A stretch of DNA of 42,398 bases from an uncultured Paracoccaceae bacterium (GTDB taxonomy: Bacteria; Pseudomonadota; Alphaproteobacteria; Rhodobacterales; Rhodobacteraceae), in contig CAMFGW010000026.1 in the NCBI GenBank assembly GCA_945952025.1, forward strand, positions 1 through 42,398, read 5' to 3'. Below the pieces are notes generated by a model. That model was not told the origin of the DNA, searched no databases, and worked only from the letters and a program-made list of their open reading frames with translations. Positions within the stretch are counted from its first letter, which is position 1. The number at the start of each line of letters is the position of its first letter. Shown here piece after piece: positions 25,368 through 33,191 of the stretch. The position numbers and the translations under genes were made by a program.

Positions 25368-26042
25368 TCAGCCTGACGTCGGGGACCCGTCCCCCTCTGC
25401 CGTGCTTTCCGGCTTGCCGCAGGGTCCGTTCCCCGACGCAGGGCCCGCCGCCGCAGGCTCCATCGGTCCCAGAAGGGCAAGGGCCGCCACCGCCTCGTCG
25501 CCCGTCACCCGCCCATCCGCGTTGGCGTCCATCACCATCAGCGTCTTCCATTCGGCCAGCCGCTCCGGCCCCATCGCCTTGTCGGCCGCCGCCGTCGCGG
25601 CGGTCGTCGCCTCGGCCGCCGTCACGCCGCCCGACCGGTCGGCATCGGCCGTGTCCCAAAGGGCGATGAAGCGTTTCAGCCGGCCGGGGCTCAGCGTCGC
25701 GACCAGTTCTGCCCTCTCGGGCTCGGTCACCTGGCCGTCGCCGTCAAGATCGGCCCCCATCAGGCGCGCGACCTCATCGGCGCGGATCTTCGCGCGCATC
25801 ACGGTTCCCATGCGGTCGATCCCGTCGGGACCGAGCGCGCCGTCCCTGCCGTAGGCCTTGGTCAGGGTGTCGAGCTTGCGCGCAAAGGCCGCCGGATTGC
25901 GTTCGGCCTGGGCCAGAAGCTTCGGCGCGAGCGCGGCGCGCAGCGCCTCTGCCGTAAGGGGCGCCGCCCCTGCCGCCGTTGCCGCCGTCACCCAGACGAC
26001 CCCGGCAAGCGCCACGAGCGCCGCCGCCATCCTGTCGATCAT
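25368..26042 (-). CDS. Secreted EF-hand calcium-binding protein
   Basis: A 224-residue exported protein: signal peptide about 1-27 (AAALVALAGVVWVTA, cut near AGA-AP), then three canonical 12-residue EF-hand loops, D98-E109 (DLDGDGQVTEPE), D133-E144 (DADRSGGVTAAE) and D172-E183 (DANADGRVTGDE), with a degenerate fourth near 66-77. It is likely a periplasmic calcium sensor or buffer; no enzymatic domain is present. The start has an ideal RBS (GGAGG 6 bases upstream). A TTAA-N7-TTAAC site lies 47-62 bases upstream, suggesting CtrA control, and mntH is divergent. The last 35 residues are Gly/Pro/Ser-rich with one Cys. Confidence 0.88.
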   Translation of the reverse strand: MIDRMAAALVALAGVVWVTAATAAGAAPLTAEALRAALAPKLLAQAERNPAAFARKLDTLTKAYGRDGALGPDGIDRMGTVMRAKIRADEVARLMGADLDGDGQVTEPERAELVATLSPGRLKRFIALWDTADADRSGGVTAAEATTAATAAADKAMGPERLAEWKTLMVMDANADGRVTGDEAVAALALLGPMEPAAAGPASGNGPCGKPESTAEGDGSPTSG

Positions 26043-26088
26043 CGCATACCTCCTGCCCGACCTTTGCCCCTAGCCTCTCGCGTCATGG

Positions 26089-26104
26089 TTAAGGTCCGGT
26101 TAAC
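26089..26104. promoter_or_regulatory. CtrA-type binding site (TTAA-N7-TTAAC)
   Basis: TTAA (26089-26092), seven bases, TTAAC (26100-26104), an exact match to the full CtrA consensus. It is also a direct repeat of GGTTAA. It sits 47 bases upstream of the EF-hand ATG and 103 upstream of mntH, so the EF-hand gene is the likelier target. Confidence 0.6.
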
Positions 26105-26148
26105 GGCGGGGCGTTTTCAGCGGCGCGTCATCAGCAACGAGGGCCCCG

Positions 26149-26192
26149 TTGACAAAGCCCCGACGAACCCTGATCTTGCGACTCATTCGCAA
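26149..26192 (+). promoter_or_regulatory. mntH promoter with Mur/Fur-type operator
   Basis: TTGACA (26149-26154) is 17 bases from GATCTT (26172-26177). Over the -10 and start region lies TTGCGACTCATTCGCAA (26176-26192), a perfect inverted repeat TTGCGA-N5-TCGCAA. An operator at this place before a manganese transporter fits repression by Mur, the Fur-family manganese regulator of alphaproteobacteria; the regulator gene is not in the window. Confidence 0.65.
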
Positions 26193-26206
26193 CTAGGCAG
26201 GGCCTC

Positions 26207-27568
26207 ATGACCGCCGACCCCACACTCTCGCCCGTTCCGGCGCCCGACGCGCCGATCTGGAACGGGCCGCGCGGCCTGGCGGCACTGTCCGAGGTGCATC
26301 GCTCGATTCCGCTGCCGAAGGGGAAATTCCGCCGGCTGCTGGCCTTCCTCGGCCCCGGCTACCTGGTTGCGGTCGGCTACATGGATCCCGGCAACTGGGC
26401 CACCTCGCTCGCCGGCGGGTCGGCCTTCGGCTATTCGCTCTTGTCGATCGTCCTTCTGTCGAACCTGATGGCGATCCTCCTGCAATCGCTCGCGGCGCGG
26501 CTTGCCATCGCCACGGGGCGCGACCTGGCGCAGGCCTGCCGCGACGCCTATCCGCGCGCCGTCGCGATCCCTTTGTGGATCCTGGCAGAACTTGCCATCA
26601 TCGCCACCGACATCGCCGAGGTCATCGGGACCGCGATCGGCCTCAACCTCCTGCTGGGCATACCCTTGGAACTTGGCGTCGTCCTGACGGCGCTCGATGT
26701 CTTCCTGGTCCTCTGGCTGCAGAACAAGGGGTTCCGCTGGCTCGAGGCCTTCGTGATCGCGCTTCTGGGGATCATCGCGCTGGCCTTCAGCATCCAGATC
26801 CTGATGGCCGACCCGGACTGGGGCGCGGTCCTGAGGGGCTTTGCACCGACGACAGAGATCGTGCGCAATCCGGCCATGCTCTACCTCGCGCTCGGCATCC
26901 TGGGCGCGACGGTCATGCCCCATAACCTTTACCTGCATTCCGCCATCGTCCAGACCCGCGCCTGGGGCGAGAGCCTGCCCGAACGGCGCGAGGCGCTGCG
27001 CTTTGCGACGATCGATTCGACGGTCGCGCTGATGTTCGCGCTGACGATCAATGCGGCGATCCTGATCCTGGCCGCCGCGACCTTCCACGCGCGGGGCGAA
27101 ACCTCGGTGGTCGAGCTGGACCAGGCCCATGCGCTGATCGGCCCGCTGCTGGGCCAGACGCTGGCGCCGATGCTTTTCGCAGTGGCGCTTCTGGCCTGCG
27201 GGCTCAACTCGACCGTCACGGCCACGCTCGCCGGGCAGGCGGTGATGGAGGGTTTCCTGAAGATGCGCCTGTCGCCGGTCATCCGGCGGCTTCTGACGCG
27301 GGGGCTGGCGATCCTGCCGGCGGCGGCGGTGACGCTGATCTGGGGGGCGACGGGGACGGGCAAGCTCTTGATCCTGACGCAGGTGGTCCTGTCCCTGCAA
27401 TTGCCATTCGCGGTCATCCCGCTGGTGCAGTTCACCGCGAACCGGCGCAAGATGGGAGCGCTCGTGGCGCCGATGTGGATCGTGGCGCTGGCCCTGCTGA
27501 CGGCGGTGCTGATCGTCGGCCTGAACCTCAAGCTTCTGGCGGATGTCGCGCTCGGGTCGACGCTATAG
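26207..27568 (+). CDS. mntH: Nramp-family manganese/iron transporter
   Basis: A proton-coupled Mn2+ importer of the inner membrane. 453 residues with about eleven membrane segments. The metal site is DPGN (60-63, in [11 protein letters not shown]) in helix 1 and MPHN (237-240, in [13 protein letters not shown]) in helix 6, both intact. The start ATG follows GCAGGG. A perfect inverted repeat of the Mur/Fur kind overlies the promoter, so manganese repression is likely. It stands alone, divergent from the EF-hand gene. Confidence 0.95.
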   Translation: MTADPTLSPVPAPDAPIWNGPRGLAALSEVHRSIPLPKGKFRRLLAFLGPGYLVAVGYMDPGNWATSLAGGSAFGYSLLSIVLLSNLMAILLQSLAARLAIATGRDLAQACRDAYPRAVAIPLWILAELAIIATDIAEVIGTAIGLNLLLGIPLELGVVLTALDVFLVLWLQNKGFRWLEAFVIALLGIIALAFSIQILMADPDWGAVLRGFAPTTEIVRNPAMLYLALGILGATVMPHNLYLHSAIVQTRAWGESLPERREALRFATIDSTVALMFALTINAAILILAAATFHARGETSVVELDQAHALIGPLLGQTLAPMLFAVALLACGLNSTVTATLAGQAVMEGFLKMRLSPVIRRLLTRGLAILPAAAVTLIWGATGTGKLLILTQVVLSLQLPFAVIPLVQFTANRRKMGALVAPMWIVALALLTAVLIVGLNLKLLADVALGSTL

Positions 27569-27654
27569 GGCCGCCCCGGGTCCGACTAGCGCCGCTTGAC
27601 AGTCGGCCCGGCAACTGGCCCTGTCCCAAGGGCAAAAGCCAGGGAGGCCGCCCC

Positions 27655-28323
27655 ATGTATCGCCTGACATCCGTTCCCGACAGCGCAGCCCTTTCCGTCA
27701 GGATGGTGCTGGAAGAGCTTGGCCAGCCCTACCAGATCCACGCGCTCGACAAAGAGGGGGGCGAGCAGGACAGCCCCGCCTATCGCGCGCGCCAGCCGCT
27801 GGGCCTTGTCCCCGCGCTCGAGACGCCCGACGGCCCGATGTTCGAGACGGCGGCGATCCTTCTGTGGCTCGCCGACCGCCATGGGGGCGAACTGGCGCCG
27901 GCGCCGCAGGACCGCGACCGCGCCGCCTTCCTGAAATGGTTCTTCTTCGTCGCCCACAACGTGCACCCGACGCTGCTGCAGTTCTTCTACCCCGCGCGCG
28001 TAGCGGGCGAAGGCGCGGTGGACGGCGTCCTGTCGCATGCGCACGGCCGGATGGAGAGCTATCTGGCGCTCGTCGAGGCCATGGTGGCCGACGAGGCGCC
28101 GGCCTGGGCATCGCCCGAGCGGGCGGGGATCTTCGCGATCTACCTCGGGATGATGCTGCGCTGGATGGGTTCGCTGCCCGCCGACCATCCGGGCCATTTC
28201 CGGGCGGCGCATTACCCCGCGCTCTACCGGGTCCTGTCGCAACTCGAGGTGCGGCCGTCGGTTCAGGCGGTGGCACGGGCCGAGGATCTGGGCGCAAAGC
28301 CCTTCACCGATCCGACAGCCTGA
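27655..28323 (+). CDS. Glutathione S-transferase family protein
   Basis: A 222-residue cytosolic GST: thioredoxin-like N domain (about 1-75) with the cis-Pro motif GLVPALET and the glutathione-contacting FETAAILLWLADR, then an all-helical C domain with Trp/Phe-rich KWFFFVAHNVHP. A Ser (SVPDSAALSV) near the first helix may be the activating residue. The substrate is unknown. Start at 27655 follows AGGGAGG; an upstream in-frame extension to 27475 overlaps mntH and is rejected. Same direction as mntH (86-base gap) and sdaA (88-base gap). Confidence 0.9.
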   Translation: MYRLTSVPDSAALSVRMVLEELGQPYQIHALDKEGGEQDSPAYRARQPLGLVPALETPDGPMFETAAILLWLADRHGGELAPAPQDRDRAAFLKWFFFVAHNVHPTLLQFFYPARVAGEGAVDGVLSHAHGRMESYLALVEAMVADEAPAWASPERAGIFAIYLGMMLRWMGSLPADHPGHFRAAHYPALYRVLSQLEVRPSVQAVARAEDLGAKPFTDPTA

Positions 28324-28411
28324 CGCCTTCGCGACGCAGATGTCGTTTTTCGCCTTTTCCCGCCGCGACGGCCGGGCGATAAGGGGCGCCTGACCTTTCG
28401 GGATCGCGCGC

Positions 28412-29785
28412 ATGTTCCTTTCCGTCTTCGATATGTTCAAGGTGGGCGTCGGCCCCTCTTCGTCGCACACGATGGGGCCGATGGTGGCGGGGGGCCGGTT
28501 CCTGGACCTTCTGCGCAACTCGCCCTTCCATCCGGCGGGACTGCGCGCCTCGCTCCACGGCTCGCTGGCCTTCACCGGCAAGGGGCACGCGACCGACCGG
28601 GCGACGATCCTCGGCCTCGCGGGGTTCCTGCCCGACAGCTACGACCATGAAAAGGCCGAGGCGGCGCTCGCCCAGATCCACGCGACCGGCATGGTCACGC
28701 CGCCCGGCCTGCCGGCCTTGCGCTTTGCGCCGGCGAACGACCTGATCTTCGACTACGACCGCCCCCTGCCCGGCCATGCGAACGGCATGATCCTGATGGC
28801 GACGGACGCCGAGGGCGACGTGATCCTGCAGGAGACCTACTATTCCATCGGCGGCGGTTTCGTCGTGACCGAGGCTGAACAGCAGTCCGGCGGGGCGTCG
28901 AAGGGCGGGCCGGTCTGCCCCCACCCGTTCGAGACGGCGGCCCAGATGCTGGCCATGACGCGGGCGACGGGCAAGACCATCGCGCAGCTGAAGCGCGAGA
29001 ACGAGCTGAAGTTCCGCTCGGCGGCCGAGCTTGACCGCGGCATCGCGCGGCTCTGGCAGGTGATGAACGACTGCATCGACCGCGGGCTGAAGGGCGACGG
29101 CATCCTGCCGGGGGGCCTGAAGGTGCGCCGCCGCGCCAAGGGCATCTACGACGCGCTTCTGGCCGAACGCGGGCTGAACCTGACGCCGCCCCATACGATC
29201 AACGACTGGATGTCGACCTACGCCATGGCGGTGAACGAGGAAAACGCGGCCGGCGGCCAGGTGGTGACGGCGCCGACGAATGGCGCGGCGGGCGTCCTGC
29301 CGGCCGTCATGCGCTACTGGCTTGACCATGTGCCGGGGGCGAGCCCGTCGAAGGTCGGGGAGTTTCTGCTGACGGCCGCCGCGATCGGCGGGATCGTCAA
29401 GACCAATGCCTCGATCTCGGGCGCAGAGGCGGGTTGCCAGGCCGAGGTCGGTTCGGCGGCTGCCATGGCGGCGGCGGGCCTTTGCGCGGTTCTGGGCGGG
29501 ACGCCGGAACAGGTTGAAAACGCTGCCGAAATCGCGCTGGAACATCACCTGGGCATGACCTGCGACCCGGTGAAGGGCCTGGTGCAGGTGCCTTGCATCG
29601 AACGCAACGGCCTTGGCGCGATCAAGGCGGTGTCAGCCGCCTCGCTGGCACTTCGGGGCGACGGGGAACATCTCGTGCCGCTGGATGCCTGCATCGCGAC
29701 GATGCTGCAGACGGGCCGAGACATGCACGAGAAGTACAAGGAAACCTCGCTCGGCGGCCTGGCCGTCGCGGTCCCGAACTGCTGA
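28412..29785 (+). CDS. sdaA: L-serine ammonia-lyase, iron-sulfur dependent
   Basis: Deaminates L-serine to pyruvate and ammonia using a [4Fe-4S] cluster. 457 residues, the single-chain type with N-terminal beta domain ([20 protein letters not shown]) and alpha domain ([17 protein letters not shown]). Cluster Cys are in [21 protein letters not shown] and QVPCIERNG. The start has only a weak RBS, but [12 protein letters not shown] is the family N terminus. It stands before the envelope glycosyltransferase operon and is separated from it by a perfect hairpin. The stop lies in GCTGAGCTGA, a 5-base tandem. Confidence 0.96.
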   Translation: MFLSVFDMFKVGVGPSSSHTMGPMVAGGRFLDLLRNSPFHPAGLRASLHGSLAFTGKGHATDRATILGLAGFLPDSYDHEKAEAALAQIHATGMVTPPGLPALRFAPANDLIFDYDRPLPGHANGMILMATDAEGDVILQETYYSIGGGFVVTEAEQQSGGASKGGPVCPHPFETAAQMLAMTRATGKTIAQLKRENELKFRSAAELDRGIARLWQVMNDCIDRGLKGDGILPGGLKVRRRAKGIYDALLAERGLNLTPPHTINDWMSTYAMAVNEENAAGGQVVTAPTNGAAGVLPAVMRYWLDHVPGASPSKVGEFLLTAAAIGGIVKTNASISGAEAGCQAEVGSAAAMAAAGLCAVLGGTPEQVENAAEIALEHHLGMTCDPVKGLVQVPCIERNGLGAIKAVSAASLALRGDGEHLVPLDACIATMLQTGRDMHEKYKETSLGGLAVAVPNC

Positions 29786-29809
29786 GCTGACGGGCTTTTC
29801 CGGGTATCG

Positions 29810-29835
29810 CGGTTCGGCCGACTGTTGCCGAACCG
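29810..29835 (+). terminator. Hairpin after sdaA
   Basis: CGGTTCGGC (29810-29818) and GCCGAACCG (29827-29835) make a perfect 9-base stem with loop CGACTGTT, 25 bases after the sdaA stop; no T tract. The remaining 183 bases to the next gene include TTGACT (29858-29863) and GATAAT (29878-29883) only 14 bases apart, a weak promoter candidate for the following operon. Confidence 0.55.
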
Positions 29836-30018
29836 GCACCAGATCGCGGTCCGGTCTTTGACTCTGCGTCCTTTAAGGATAATCTGCCGACGGGGCTGAC
29901 CGAGAGTCACCACCCGGTCCGTTTGGCGAGCTGCACCGCCGGACGGGGGCCATCCGGCCGCCGGGAGCGACTCGCAAGGCCCCCGGACGACCTGCTGCAT
30001 TGCGGACAGGGTGGGGGA

Positions 30019-31707
30019 ATGACAAAGACCAGTGCCAACGCCCCGCCGCATGGGGGGGCGCCGCCAGTTTTGACGGATGCCGAAACCCTTCTGAGGGCCG
30101 GGTCTTTCCATGCCCGGCTCGAACGCGCGCGCGCGCAACGGGCCGAGGCGCTGGCGCGGCTGGAAAACGGCGAGGCGCCGCGGACGGCGCGTCCCGGACC
30201 GGGTGAGCGGCCCCAGCGGCCTGGTGGTCCCGACGGCTTCATCCTGAACCCCTCGCGGCCCTTTGACAGCACCGACGGCGATGGCCTGCCCGTCCGCAAG
30301 CTTTTCGCACAGGAGGCGGGCGCCGCACGGCCGCGCCCTGAGCCCGACCGGCCCGCGACCGTCGCCTCGCCCGTCGCCCAGCCCGCCGTCAACCGGGGCG
30401 AAAGGGCAGGCTTCCGGGGTCCGACGGCCCGCCCGGCCTTCATCGGCCATGCCGAAGAGGACGCGCGGCTTGCGGCAGAGGCCGCCGTCGCGCCCAAGGC
30501 GGAAGCGGAGGCGGCCTCTGCGCCGCCCAAACCGCAGCTTGTGTTGGTGCCGACCAACCTGGCCGCCCCGGCCACCCCCGCCGCAGAACCAGCGGAGACG
30601 GTTGCCCAATCCCCCGCGATCGCCCTGGAGGCGTCGGCGCCCGCTTCGGCGGCCACGCTCCTGCCCCTGAGCGTCGAGGCGCTCGACTCGCTCGACCAGG
30701 CGGCAGCGCGGGCCCTGGCGCAGCCGGTCACCGTTTCGTCCGGCAGGTCCAGGGGGTATGTGCGCGGGCTGGCCAGTGCCGCCGCCGTCGCCGCGCTGGC
30801 GATTGCGGGGGGCGTCTGGTTCACCCAGCTTCCGGGTCCGGTCGATAGCGATCGGGCGGCGCCGCTGGCCGCCGCTCCGCTGGTGCCCGCGGACGCCCCG
30901 GTTGGCAAGGCGCCGGTCCTTGCCGCCGCAGCCCCGGCGCCGCTTGCGCAGGCGCCCACGGCCGACGCCCAGGGCGCGGCCACCGAGGCGACCCCCGCCC
31001 CGGCCCAGACCGATCCGCGCCCGCTTGACTATCCGCCGGTCACGCTGGCGACTGTCGCGGCGCCCGCCACGGCCGACCTGGCCTTTGCCGCCCCGACTGT
31101 CGGCGGCCTCGCCCCCGTCGCGGCCCCTGCGGCACCGGCCTCGATCACCGCACCCCAGCCAGGCCTGTCGCAGCCGCACCTTCTGTCCGCGAGCGTGCCG
31201 CCGAGCGTCAGCGTCGTGCCCCCGGCGCGGGCGAGCGCTGCGCCGGCCCCGTCCGACGTGCCGCCCACTATTCCGCCCGAACTGACCGTGCGCCTGCTGG
31301 CGCCGAAGGGCACGGCCAAGGCGGACCGGCAGAATATGCTGAACCTCCTGACCGCCGCAGGGGTGATGGTCGGCGCGACCGAGCAGGCGGACGCCTCCGC
31401 GACCGGCCCGGAGCTGCGCTATTTCAACCCCGCCGACCAGGCGGCGGCAAAGCTTCTGGCCGCGCACCTCGGCCTGCCGCCGGGCGCGGTCCGGCTTCTG
31501 GCGGGGGTCCCGCAGCAGGCGGGCGCGTTCGACCTGGTCGTCGCGCGCCCGGTGCCACCTGAAACCGCCAGCGCGCAACCCGCCAGCGCGAAGCCCGCGA
31601 AGGTTCCTCCGGGGCAGGCCAAGAAACGCGCCAAGAAGGCCGGCGAGGCCACCGCCATGGAAGCGCTCAAGACCAAGATCCTCCAGCAACTACAGGGGAC
31701 CAACTGA
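30019..31707 (+). CDS. Membrane-anchored Ala/Pro-rich protein with LytR_C-like periplasmic domain
   Basis: 562 residues, no family I can name for the whole. Residues 1-245 look cytoplasmic and disordered, with one charged helix (FHARLERARAQRAEALARLE, 30-49) and GFILNPSRPFDS (73-84). One membrane helix follows (about 249-269, GLASAAAVAALAIAGGVWF). The periplasmic part is a long Ala/Pro linker (270-418), then a compact domain (420-512; ELTVRLLAPKGTAKADRQNM, ELRYFNPADQAAAKLLAAHL) resembling the LytR_C/SPOR-like alpha-beta fold, and a Lys-rich tail (KKRAKKAG). The ATG at 30019 follows GGGGG. First gene of a five-gene operon. I infer an envelope role, perhaps linking cytoplasmic glycosyltransferases to the wall or surface. 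Confidence 0.7.
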   Translation: MTKTSANAPPHGGAPPVLTDAETLLRAGSFHARLERARAQRAEALARLENGEAPRTARPGPGERPQRPGGPDGFILNPSRPFDSTDGDGLPVRKLFAQEAGAARPRPEPDRPATVASPVAQPAVNRGERAGFRGPTARPAFIGHAEEDARLAAEAAVAPKAEAEAASAPPKPQLVLVPTNLAAPATPAAEPAETVAQSPAIALEASAPASAATLLPLSVEALDSLDQAAARALAQPVTVSSGRSRGYVRGLASAAAVAALAIAGGVWFTQLPGPVDSDRAAPLAAAPLVPADAPVGKAPVLAAAAPAPLAQAPTADAQGAATEATPAPAQTDPRPLDYPPVTLATVAAPATADLAFAAPTVGGLAPVAAPAAPASITAPQPGLSQPHLLSASVPPSVSVVPPARASAAPAPSDVPPTIPPELTVRLLAPKGTAKADRQNMLNLLTAAGVMVGATEQADASATGPELRYFNPADQAAAKLLAAHLGLPPGAVRLLAGVPQQAGAFDLVVARPVPPETASAQPASAKPAKVPPGQAKKRAKKAGEATAMEALKTKILQQLQGTN

Positions 31708-31710
31708 CCG

Positions 31711-32139
31711 ATGCCGAATCACCGCCTTCTGGCCATCCTGACCGGGCTGATGCTCTTTGGCAGCTCCGGGCTCGCGCGGGCGGCCTATGATCTTGCGCAG
31801 CTTCAGCAGATCGAAAAGCTCGTCAGCTCGCGCAACCTCGTGGGCCTTCGCCTCTTCCTGTCGGCGAACCCCGAAGTCATGCGGGGCGACGATGAGCTGG
31901 GCCAGGAACTGACGCGGGTCTATTTCTGCGCGATCGGTTCGGGCCTTGACTGTTTCAACGCGCCCCGCCCGACCGTCACTCCGGTTCAGGCGGTTCCGGC
32001 CGTTCCGGCGACGGTCGTTGCCGTGACCAAGGCCCAGATCACCGAGCCCACCCTGCCGCCCACCTACGACCCCCGCGCGCCGAAGCCGGGCAATGGCGGC
32101 GGCACCGGCAGCCCCAAAGACAATTCCGCGCATTATTGA
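31711..32139 (+). CDS. Small exported protein with a Cys pair
   Basis: 142 residues, not recognised. Signal peptide 1-23 (LLAILTGLMLFGSSGLARA, cut near ARA-AY), a helical core (YDLAQLQQIEKLVSSRNLVG, LFLSANPEVMRGDDELGQEL), two Cys in VYFCAIGSGLDCFNA likely to form a disulfide in the periplasm, then a Pro/Thr/Val-rich tail ending in a Gly-rich segment. It starts 3 bases after the previous stop and its own stop overlaps the next start (TGATG), so it belongs firmly to the operon. Probably a periplasmic partner of the preceding anchored protein. Confidence 0.75.
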   Translation: MPNHRLLAILTGLMLFGSSGLARAAYDLAQLQQIEKLVSSRNLVGLRLFLSANPEVMRGDDELGQELTRVYFCAIGSGLDCFNAPRPTVTPVQAVPAVPATVVAVTKAQITEPTLPPTYDPRAPKPGNGGGTGSPKDNSAHY

Positions 32140-33191
32140 TGGCAGGGACGCACTCCCGGTCGATCGCCTGGCTGGTCGACCCGGCCCTGCAGGGCGGCAC
32201 GTCGGCTGCGGTCGCGGCCGAGTTGCAGGCGCTCGACGGCTGGCCGGCCCAGCGGCGCGTCCATGAGATGCGGACGCGCATGGGGGGCGGGCGGCCGCCC
32301 GCGCCGGTCCTGGCCGACGCGCTCGACCGGCTGGGGCTGCCCTTGCGCCCGGCACCAGGCACGGTCGCGGCCGACGTGGTGATCCTGCACAATCCCGCCC
32401 TTCTGAAGTTCGAGGCCGCGCTTCCCTTCCGCATCGTTGCCCGCGACCTCTTCGTCGTCCTGCATGAAAACCCCACCCGGCCCGGCGGGGCCGAGGGGTT
32501 CGACCTGGACCACGCGCTGATGCTTCTGGAGCGGTTCAGCTTTACCGGCCGGCGCTGGCTCGCGCCGATTTCGGCCCGCAACCGCGCGAGCCTTGGGGCG
32601 GTGCCGCCGGGCTGGCGGGTGACGGCCGAGGACTGGTTCAACATCTGCGACTTCCCGCTTCTGCCCGCCTGCGCGCACCCCGCCGACCGGCGCGGCCGCC
32701 ATTCCCGGCCGGGACCGGAGAAGTTCCCCTCGCTCGCCACGCTCGACCTCCTTTTCCCGCCGACCGCGAGCGCGAATGTCCTTCTGGGCGCCGATCCCCT
32801 GATGAAGGCCGCGGAAGAGCGCCAGCACTGGCAGCTCCACCCCTTTCGCGGGCTGCCGCTCGAGCGCTATTTCCAGATGATCGACTTCCAGGTCCATTTC
32901 ACCGCGCCGACCTGGGCGGAAAGCTTCGGCCGGGCGCTGGCCGAGGGGATCGCGGCGGGCAAGGTGGTGATTTCGGACCCGGAAACGGCGGCGGGTTTTG
33001 CGGGCGGCGTGATCGGCGTGCGGCCGGATGAGGTCGACGCCGTCATCGCGGCCCATGTGGCCGATCCGGCCCGCTACGTGGCGCAGGTCGCGCGGGGGCA
33101 GCAGGCCTTGCGGGCCTTTTCGGCGGGCGCCTTTCGCGACCGCTTCGCGCGGCTCTGCGACCCCCGCCCCGGACTGGAGCGTGCGGCATGA
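32139..33191 (+). CDS. GT4-type glycosyltransferase
   Basis: A 350-residue cytoplasmic protein. The N half has a Rossmann start (SIAWLVDPALQGGTSAAVAA) and VVILHNPALLKFEAALPFRI; the C half has the RHSRPGPEKFPS element often seen in bacterial sugar transferases and the GT-B nucleotide-sugar segment WAESFGRALAEGIAAGKVVI, which corresponds to the EGFGR-x-LLEAMA motif of GT4. The first Glu of the E-x7-E pair is in WAESFGRALAEG. Donor and acceptor are unknown. Translationally coupled on both sides (TGATG before, ATGA after). Confidence 0.75.
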   Translation: MAGTHSRSIAWLVDPALQGGTSAAVAAELQALDGWPAQRRVHEMRTRMGGGRPPAPVLADALDRLGLPLRPAPGTVAADVVILHNPALLKFEAALPFRIVARDLFVVLHENPTRPGGAEGFDLDHALMLLERFSFTGRRWLAPISARNRASLGAVPPGWRVTAEDWFNICDFPLLPACAHPADRRGRHSRPGPEKFPSLATLDLLFPPTASANVLLGADPLMKAAEERQHWQLHPFRGLPLERYFQMIDFQVHFTAPTWAESFGRALAEGIAAGKVVISDPETAAGFAGGVIGVRPDEVDAVIAAHVADPARYVAQVARGQQALRAFSAGAFRDRFARLCDPRPGLERAA

